The translations under genes were made by a program, and so were the position numbers. Below are positions 7,473 through 12,264 of a DNA stretch of 12,264 nucleotides, piece after piece. Source of the stretch: an uncultured Capnocytophaga sp. (lineage in GTDB: Bacteria > Bacteroidota > Bacteroidia > Flavobacteriales > Flavobacteriaceae). Numbering within the stretch: the stretch's first letter is position 1; the number at the start of each line of letters is the position of its first letter. The stretch is from NCBI RefSeq assembly GCF_938029845.1, contig NZ_CALHGG010000034.1:1-12264 (forward strand), given 5' to 3'. The notes under the pieces were generated by a model that did not search any database, was not told the DNA's origin, and saw only the letters and a program-made list of their open reading frames with translations.

Positions 7473-8506
7473 TGACTACAGACGAGCGATACATGCAGCG
7501 CTGCCTATTCTTAGCACATAAGGCTATAGGCTATACTTATCCCAACCCATTGGTAGGGAGTGTAATTGTTCATGAAGGAAAAATCATAGGGGAGGGTTGG
7601 CATACTAAGGCAGGTGAGCCCCATGCAGAGGTCAATGCTATTGCTTCTGTCAAGGATAAAAACCTGCTTAAGGAAAGTACCCTTTATGTGAATCTGGAAC
7701 CTTGTGCGCATTTTGGGAAAACGCCTCCCTGTGCCGACCTAGTTATAGAAAAGGAAATCCCCAAGATTGTTATTGGCTGTGTAGATATTTATTCTAAAGT
7801 CGCAGGCAAAGGTATTGAACGCTTACGACAAGCAGGCAGAGAGGTCATTGTGGGGGTTTTGGAGACCGAAAGCCAAGCGCTTAACAAACGTTTTTTTGCC
7901 TTTCATGCTCAAAAGCGTCCTTATATTATTCTTAAGTGGGCACAAACGCGCGATGGCTTTATAGCACCTTTGCAACAAGCACAGCAGGTACCTGTATGGA
8001 TTTCTAACACATTTTCTCAGCAACTTACTCACCTATGGAGGGCGCAAGAAGGTGCTATCTTGGTAGGTAAGCATACAGTAGAGAAGGATAACCCTTCCCT
8101 TACTACACGCCATTGGGTAGGGAATAACCCTTTGCGCTTGGTTATAGATAACGACAATTCCTTACCTAATTCTTTAGCCATTTTTCAGGGAGATCCTACG
8201 GTTGTTTTTACCTCAGTGCAGGCATCCAATACCCCTCATATATCTTTTGCTCCACTTTCTTCCTCTGTTCCTATGCCTAAGCAAGTATGTAATTACTTAT
8301 ATGAGCAGCAAGTACAGAGTCTTATTGTAGAGGGAGGTGCTCAAGTACTCCAACAATTCATAGATGAGGGCCTATGGGATGAAGCTCGTATATTTATAGG
8401 TAGCCCTCAATTTTCTGATGGTCTTAAAGCCCCACAACTTAGAGGAGACCTAATAGCTACTCAAGAAATAGAGGGGGATTACTTGTTTGTTCTAAATCGG
8501 GATTGA
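7469..8506 (+). CDS. ribD: Bifunctional riboflavin biosynthesis deaminase/reductase
   Basis: RibD carries out the second and third steps of riboflavin synthesis: deamination of the pyrimidine made from GTP, then NADPH-dependent reduction of its ribose side chain. The 345-residue product has the zinc deaminase domain first: HAEVNAI (His52, proton-shuttle Glu54) and PCAHFGKTPPC (Cys79, Cys88), complete for zinc binding. The reductase domain follows from about residue 150: KWAQTRDGFIA, AILVGKHTVEKDNPSLTTR, and the nucleotide-binding LIVEGGAQVLQQF. The start is ATG at 7469, overlapping the prmA stop as ATGA; ATG at 7472 is the alternative. An in-frame TTG at 7439 lies inside prmA and is not favoured. 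No FMN riboswitch is seen and no other rib gene is present, so expression probably follows the prmA unit. Confidence 0.96.
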   Translation: MMTTDERYMQRCLFLAHKAIGYTYPNPLVGSVIVHEGKIIGEGWHTKAGEPHAEVNAIASVKDKNLLKESTLYVNLEPCAHFGKTPPCADLVIEKEIPKIVIGCVDIYSKVAGKGIERLRQAGREVIVGVLETESQALNKRFFAFHAQKRPYIILKWAQTRDGFIAPLQQAQQVPVWISNTFSQQLTHLWRAQEGAILVGKHTVEKDNPSLTTRHWVGNNPLRLVIDNDNSLPNSLAIFQGDPTVVFTSVQASNTPHISFAPLSSSVPMPKQVCNYLYEQQVQSLIVEGGAQVLQQFIDEGLWDEARIFIGSPQFSDGLKAPQLRGDLIATQEIEGDYLFVLNRD

Positions 8507-8642
8507 TGTTATAGAGAGCTATAAACAAAGATTTGACGAGACCTTTGTTTAACCTACTTTAGCTATGGACATTTTTTATTTCTACAGAAGAACTTAAAAA
8601 ACACTTATATAAAAAGAAAGAATAATTTTATACATTCGTAAG
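8507..8642. other. Convergent intergenic gap with weak hairpins
   Basis: This 136-nt gap separates ribD and the DUF805 gene, which converge. Three weak inverted repeats are visible. TTATAG/CTATAA (8509-8514 with 8519-8524) has an AGAG loop. TAAACAAAG/CTTTGTTTA (8522-8530 with 8543-8551) is a perfect 9-bp stem with a 12-nt loop; it shares bases with the first, so both cannot form together. TTTTTTA/TAAAAAA (8572-8578 with 8595-8601) could act in either direction. None has the GC-rich stem plus T-tract of a convincing terminator, though some or all may end the two transcripts. No small gene is seen. Confidence 0.4.
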
Positions 8643-9107
8643 TTAGTATTCCTTGCTATAATTTTTCCTATAATCCTTATTATATTTGCTATAAGAGGTC
8701 TCTGTTTTTTGATCAGCAGAAGCACTATCAATATCCGAGGGAGGTATATCCTCAAAGAATGTGTCCTTTTGAGAATGCTTATGCTTGGGAGACTCACCAT
8801 AATAGTTGACTTCTTTAGCCCCCTCTTTCAATAGCATAATGAAATAGTAAAAGGGAATCCACTGAAACCAGCCACTATTTCCCAAGTCATGACAACGCTT
8901 AGCGCCTTGGGCTAAGGCAAACCATCCCATAGGTATATATAAAAGCACTAAAAAGGCAGTATTCCCTTTAGTTTGAAGTATACTTGTAAGGATAAGTATA
9001 CTTAAAAGAGTACAAATAATTAGGCTCAGACCATATGCTGTTCTACCAATACGCCCTGAGAATGAAAAAGCTGCTCTAAGTATAGTATATCCTACCTTAG
9101 TCTTCAT
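8643..9107 (-). CDS. DUF805 family membrane protein with a Lys/Tyr-rich tail
   Basis: This 154-residue inner-membrane protein of unknown function carries the DUF805 (YhaH-like) signature: FSFSGRIGRTAY (14-25), the conserved RCHDLGNSGWFQWIPFYY (71-88), and EGAKEVNYYGESPK (95-108). Hydrophobic segments are seen at about 26-46, 52-68 and 80-94. After the domain there is a hydrophilic tail of about 46 residues that ends in the tetrads NKDY, RKNY, SKEY; many family members stop soon after the N-x-YG-x-x-P motif. The start ATG at 9107 overlaps the end of the upstream lipoprotein gene by 11 nt, so the two are probably translated from one message. A GTG at 9113 would add two residues and is less likely. 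Confidence 0.88.
   Translation of the reverse strand: MKTKVGYTILRAAFSFSGRIGRTAYGLSLIICTLLSILILTSILQTKGNTAFLVLLYIPMGWFALAQGAKRCHDLGNSGWFQWIPFYYFIMLLKEGAKEVNYYGESPKHKHSQKDTFFEDIPPSDIDSASADQKTETSYSKYNKDYRKNYSKEY
8646..8681 (-). repeat. Three x-K-x-Y tetrads at the DUF805 protein C-terminus
   Basis: The last twelve codons before the stop encode NKDY-RKNY-SKEY, preceded by SKY, making a degenerate 12-bp tandem repeat at DNA level. It lies at the extreme C-terminus on the predicted cytoplasmic or exposed tail. Confidence 0.6.
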
Positions 9108-9339
9108 AACCACATAGTTTTCTTCCTTTTTCTACAGCTTCTTTTACTGTTAATTTTTCTAAATCTGTAGAACACCGTCTCAGTCCTCTACAATTAGGGC
9201 TATAATGATAAGCATAACTATTAGAACCCTTGCAAATATATACATAGGTTTCACTTACTTCATTACTTGAGCAGGAGATCATACTTACTAATAAGATTAT
9301 AAATAAGGGAATAATTCTATAGGAAAGAATTGGTTTCAT
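9097..9339 (-). CDS. Small lipoprotein with a YH...C...C metal-site-like motif
   Basis: This 80-residue protein has an N-terminal signal with a hydrophobic core (residues 9-21) and a type II-like cleavage site, SMISC, which makes Cys23 the likely lipidated residue and places the mature protein at the cell envelope. The rest is a compact domain: YVYICKGSNSYAYHYSPNCRGLRRC, then an alpha-helical segment, then GRKLCGYED. The spaced Cys36, His45, Cys50, Cys56 and Cys76 recall a small cysteine/histidine domain seen in many short secreted flavobacterial proteins and, more loosely, Ada-type metal-binding motifs. Metal binding is inference, and no function is known to me. The gene lies between dnaE (upstream, same strand) and the DUF805 gene, which it overlaps by 11 nt. 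The -3 lipobox residue is Met instead of the usual Leu. Confidence 0.82.
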   Translation of the reverse strand: MKPILSYRIIPLFIILLVSMISCSSNEVSETYVYICKGSNSYAYHYSPNCRGLRRCSTDLEKLTVKEAVEKGRKLCGYED

Positions 9340-9446
9340 AAGAATTCTATCTAGTTAAAAATATGTTTTAAAAGATTCTTTAGTACATAAATACAATGAA
9401 AATATTTTAATTTTATAAATTAGCATTGTTAAATTTTCAATAGTTG
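9340..9446. other. A/T-rich gap between dnaE and the lipoprotein gene
   Basis: This 107-nt same-strand gap is very A/T rich. The nearest promoter-like string on the minus strand is TATTTATG (9393-9386), one mismatch from TAnnTTTG but without a TTG at the right distance, so I do not call it a promoter. No convincing terminator for dnaE is visible; a direct TTGTTAA repeat (9426-9432, 9444-9450) straddles the dnaE stop. The lipoprotein gene may be read from dnaE or from a promoter I cannot recognise. Confidence 0.4.
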
Positions 9447-12264
9447 TTAATCTATTTCTATTTCTTCCATAAGTTCAAGGACTTCCTCTTCTTCTCCAGC
9501 AATAGAGGTAGGGACATCTATGACTAGGTTTAGCCAGCGAGATTCATTATTGAGCCTATAAATGAATGAGGAGTTCGAAAGCGTATCAAAAAACTCTTTG
9601 CATATCTTGACCTTGGTACCATAGCTATTCATAGGTAGTTCTATATCTTTTTTCTGATCTTGGTTTTTTCCTGTAATTAGAAAATTAAAAGGAATATTCC
9701 CCTTGAACTTATGAGACAAGTCTTTAAGATAGTCTAGGTTTTCTCTGTTTATTTGTTGTAGTTCTAAGGCTATTTGTAGTTTATTTATATTCTCCTGTAG
9801 CGCATCTTCTAAAAAGCCTATATGAGTGAAAATAATCTTGGGGCCAAAGGTACGTCCATCAGGGGTGGTATAGCCACCCTTGATATGAGCTTTGATAAAA
9901 ACAAACTGCTTTTCGGATAGGAAAGGGCGGAATTTTAGGTATTCTTCGCCAAAGATACGAAATTCAGCCGTACCGCTATAGTCTTCTATGGTGAAAGCAC
10001 CCCAGCCTTTCCCGTTTTTGCTGGTGAGGTGTTCCATCTTGACAATCATTCCCCCAAAACGTACGTCTTGGTTCTCCATACCTACAAAATCCTTGGTAAA
10101 TTCTGCTGCTTCTCTATTGCAGAGGTAATCTAATTGGTACTTGAACATGTCCAAGGGGTGACGAGAGATATAGATCCCTACAACTTCTTTCTCACGACGG
10201 AGTTCCTCTAAGGTGTTCCAAGGCTCTACCTCTGGCATTTTGGGTTCGGGAATTTGCACTTCTGGACTATCTCCAAAGAGGCTTAGCTGTATGGAGTGGG
10301 CACTCTCCTGTGATTTGGCACCATAGCGAATGATCTTTTCCAAGAAGTTCATATTCTCCGAAGGGCTTTGGTGGAAGAACTGGGCACGATGCACCCCTGG
10401 GAAGGAGTCGAACCCTCCCGCAAGGGCAAGACTTTCAAAGGCTTTCTTGTTGGCCGATTTGAGGTCTATACGCTTTGCCATATCAAAAACAGACTTGTAA
10501 GGGCCTTTTTCTCTCGTTTTTACAATGGTATCCACTGCAGCCTTACCTAATCCCTTAATGGCGCCCATACCAAAGCGAATCGCCCCGTCCTTATTCACGG
10601 TGAACTTGTATTCGGATTCATTCACATCAGGACTGAGTACTTTGATACCCATGCGGTTACATTCGGAAAGAAAGAAACTGATGGACTTGATATCATTCAT
10701 ATTGTTGGAGAGTACCGCAGCCATGTATTCGGCGGGATAGTTCGCCTTGAGGAAAGCTGTTTGGTAGGCAATCCACGCATAACAGGTAGAATGTGATTTG
10801 TTAAAGGCATAGCTGGCAAAAGCTTCCCAGTCTTTCCAAATCTTCTCCAAGACCTCAGCAGGGTGTCCTTTTTTGCCTCCCCCCTCTATAAACTTAGGTT
10901 TCATCTCCGCCAAGACATCCTTGAGCTTTTTTCCCATCGCCTTTCTGAGCTTATCGGCTTCACCCTTGGTGAATCCAGCCAATTTCTGAGAGAGGAGCAT
11001 TACCTGCTCTTGATATACGGTGATACCATAGGTATCCTTGAGGTATTCCTCCATATCAGCCAAGTCATAGGTAATAGGCTCTACTCCATGTTTGCGATGG
11101 ATAAAGCTCGGTATGTATTCCATAGGTCCTGGTCGGTAGAGAGCATTCATAGCGATAAGGTCAGCGAAGACTGTAGGCTTGAGTTCGCGCATGTATTTCT
11201 GCATACCAGGGGATTCGTATTGGAAGACTCCAATAGTCTCTCCACGCTGAAAGAGGGCATAGGTGGGTTCGTCTTCCAAAGAAATATGGTCTATATCTAA
11301 TTCGATCCCATGTCGCTTTTGGATCAATGACACCGCATCCTTGAGAATGGTAAGGGTCTTCAGTCCCAAAAAGTCCATTTTTAGGAGCCCTGCACTCTCT
11401 ACTACGGAGTTGTCAAACTGGGTGATGAACAGGTCGGAGTCCTTTGCCAAAGCGACAGGGACAAAGTTGGTGATATCGTCAGGGGTGATAATAACTCCAC
11501 AGGCATGTACTCCTGTGTTGCGTACTGAACCCTCTAAGATACAAGCCTGCTGAACAGTCTTAGCCGAGAGGTCACTGCCCTCAGCTATTTCTTTGAGCTG
11601 TTGTACTTTTGGTAGGTCACTACCCACTTTTTCCTTTAGGTCTTCATCGTTGAGAGTAAAGATTTTTTTAAGAGAAATATTAGGAATCAGTTTGGCTATT
11701 TGGTCGGCTTCCTTTAGCGGCAAGTCTAGTACACGTGCGGTATCTCGTACAGAGGATTTGGCAGCCATGGTACCATAGGTAATGATCTGTGCCACTTGGT
11801 TTGCTCCATATTTCTCTATTACATAGTCCAAAACACGTCCACGACCATCATCCTCAAAGTCAATATCAATATCGGGCATACTCACACGGTCGGGGTTGAG
11901 GAAACGCTCAAAAAGTAGGTCGTATTGGATAGGGTCTATATTGGTGATTCCCAAGCAATAAGCTACCGCTGATCCTGCTGCAGAACCACGACCAGGACCG
12001 ACTGAAACGCCCATATTGCGTGCGGCAGTAATGAAGTCCTCCACAATAAGGAAGTACCCTGGATATCCTGTTTTTTCAATGATAGAAAGCTCAAAATCAA
12101 TGCGTTCACGAATTTCTTCGGTAAGTTCCTTATACCTTTTCTCGGCACCTAAGTAAGTGAGGTGACGGAGATATTTGTTTTCTCCTTTCTTTCCAGTGGG
12201 ATCATCGGCTTCTTGGAACTCCTCTGGTATATCAAACTTAGGGAGCAGGATATCACGAGCCAGT
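9447..12264 (-). CDS. dnaE: DNA polymerase III alpha subunit (5' end outside window)
   Basis: DnaE is the catalytic subunit of the replicative polymerase. The frame is open to the right edge, so the Met near 12044 is not the start: upstream residues such as DILLPKFDIPEEF and YPGYFLIVEDF are family-like. About 938 residues are visible; the N-terminal PHP domain and part of the palm lie beyond the edge. Visible numbering: PGRGSAAGSAVAYCLG (palm/fingers) near 90-105; catalytic Asp131 and Asp133 in PDIDIDF; the third catalytic Asp368 in ADLIAMNALYRPGPM; the fingers domain; a helix-hairpin-helix motif (GMGAIKGLGKAA); a consensus sliding-clamp binding pentapeptide QLSLF (codons 10275-10289, from residue 659); and an OB fold (VRFGGMIVKMEHL ... 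AFTIEDYSGTAEFRIF). The protein ends with an acidic tail. All catalytic aspartates are present and no frameshift is seen. The opposite-strand open frames in it are shadows. Confidence 0.98.
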   Translation of the reverse strand, partial: LARDILLPKFDIPEEFQEADDPTGKKGENKYLRHLTYLGAEKRYKELTEEIRERIDFELSIIEKTGYPGYFLIVEDFITAARNMGVSVGPGRGSAAGSAVAYCLGITNIDPIQYDLLFERFLNPDRVSMPDIDIDFEDDGRGRVLDYVIEKYGANQVAQIITYGTMAAKSSVRDTARVLDLPLKEADQIAKLIPNISLKKIFTLNDEDLKEKVGSDLPKVQQLKEIAEGSDLSAKTVQQACILEGSVRNTGVHACGVIITPDDITNFVPVALAKDSDLFITQFDNSVVESAGLLKMDFLGLKTLTILKDAVSLIQKRHGIELDIDHISLEDEPTYALFQRGETIGVFQYESPGMQKYMRELKPTVFADLIAMNALYRPGPMEYIPSFIHRKHGVEPITYDLADMEEYLKDTYGITVYQEQVMLLSQKLAGFTKGEADKLRKAMGKKLKDVLAEMKPKFIEGGGKKGHPAEVLEKIWKDWEAFASYAFNKSHSTCYAWIAYQTAFLKANYPAEYMAAVLSNNMNDIKSISFFLSECNRMGIKVLSPDVNESEYKFTVNKDGAIRFGMGAIKGLGKAAVDTIVKTREKGPYKSVFDMAKRIDLKSANKKAFESLALAGGFDSFPGVHRAQFFHQSPSENMNFLEKIIRYGAKSQESAHSIQLSLFGDSPEVQIPEPKMPEVEPWNTLEELRREKEVVGIYISRHPLDMFKYQLDYLCNREAAEFTKDFVGMENQDVRFGGMIVKMEHLTSKNGKGWGAFTIEDYSGTAEFRIFGEEYLKFRPFLSEKQFVFIKAHIKGGYTTPDGRTFGPKIIFTHIGFLEDALQENINKLQIALELQQINRENLDYLKDLSHKFKGNIPFNFLITGKNQDQKKDIELPMNSYGTKVKICKEFFDTLSNSSFIYRLNNESRWLNLVIDVPTSIAGEEEEVLELMEEIEID

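Noticed and set aside
7300..7475. Possible FMN riboswitch before ribD
   Set aside because: The region upstream of ribD is prmA coding sequence, and no conserved FMN-aptamer segments are recognisable.
10863..11300. Plus-strand open frame of 145 residues opposite dnaE, with other plus-strand frames between 10368 and 11778
   Set aside because: All lie antisense to conserved polymerase motifs, with low-complexity shadow translations and no start context.
12042..12044. ATG at 12042-12044 (minus strand) as the dnaE start
   Set aside because: The corresponding residue is part of a conserved stretch and the frame is open with family-like residues to the window edge. By my reading the codon is GTG (Val in YFLIVEDF), an internal codon.
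1..12264. Mobile elements, CRISPR, phage, toxin-antitoxin or other defence systems
   Set aside because: No transposase, integrase, spaced direct repeats, tRNA or defence-type domains were found. All recognised genes are core functions or small envelope proteins, with similar base composition throughout.

Overview
The window is an ordinary housekeeping stretch of a low-GC Bacteroidota chromosome, most likely a member of the Flavobacteriia. A Capnocytophaga-like genome is possible, but I cannot fix the genus from sequence alone. The reasons are the Bacteroidota-type promoters (TTG or TTTG, 20 nt, TAnnTTTG) in front of three genes, the scarcity of Shine-Dalgarno sites, and the family style of several proteins (a short single-domain ManC, a membrane-anchored protein with three helix-hairpin-helix units, and a small YH...C lipoprotein ending in LCGYED). 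There are ten protein genes. I see no RNA genes, insertion sequences, CRISPR arrays or phage genes. Coding density is very high: the largest gap is 136 nt.

Left part (1-5070). uvrA, cut at its 5' end by the window edge, runs rightward and overlaps by ATGA with a family-4 glycosyltransferase gene. That gene converges, with a 4-nt gap, on leftward manC (GDP-mannose pyrophosphorylase). A strong hairpin with a T-tract for manC transcripts lies inside the 3' end of the glycosyltransferase gene. manC has its own promoter in the 61 nt between it and the helix-hairpin-helix gene.

Middle (5071-8642). The leftward ComEA-like gene and a rightward gene for an acidic 182-residue protein of unknown function diverge from a 125-nt region that holds two back-to-back promoters. 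The rightward unit continues into prmA (ribosomal protein L11 methyltransferase) and, by an ATGA overlap, ribD (bifunctional riboflavin deaminase/reductase).

Right part (8507-12264). After a 136-nt convergent gap come three leftward genes. In transcription order they are dnaE (replicative polymerase alpha subunit, 5' end outside the window), a small lipoprotein gene, and a DUF805 membrane protein gene that overlaps the lipoprotein gene by 11 nt.

Several obvious open-frame starts are too long. The starts preferred here are 5009 for manC, 5940 for the helix-hairpin-helix gene, 6066 for the acidic protein, 6639 for prmA, 7469 for ribD and 9107 for the DUF805 gene. uvrA and dnaE stay open to the window edges.

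I found no convincing new multi-gene system. The points most worth a second look are the terminator embedded in an opposing coding sequence, the compact divergent promoter with its uncharacterised acidic product, a lost cysteine in the first UvrA zinc site, and the DUF805 tail of x-K-x-Y repeats.
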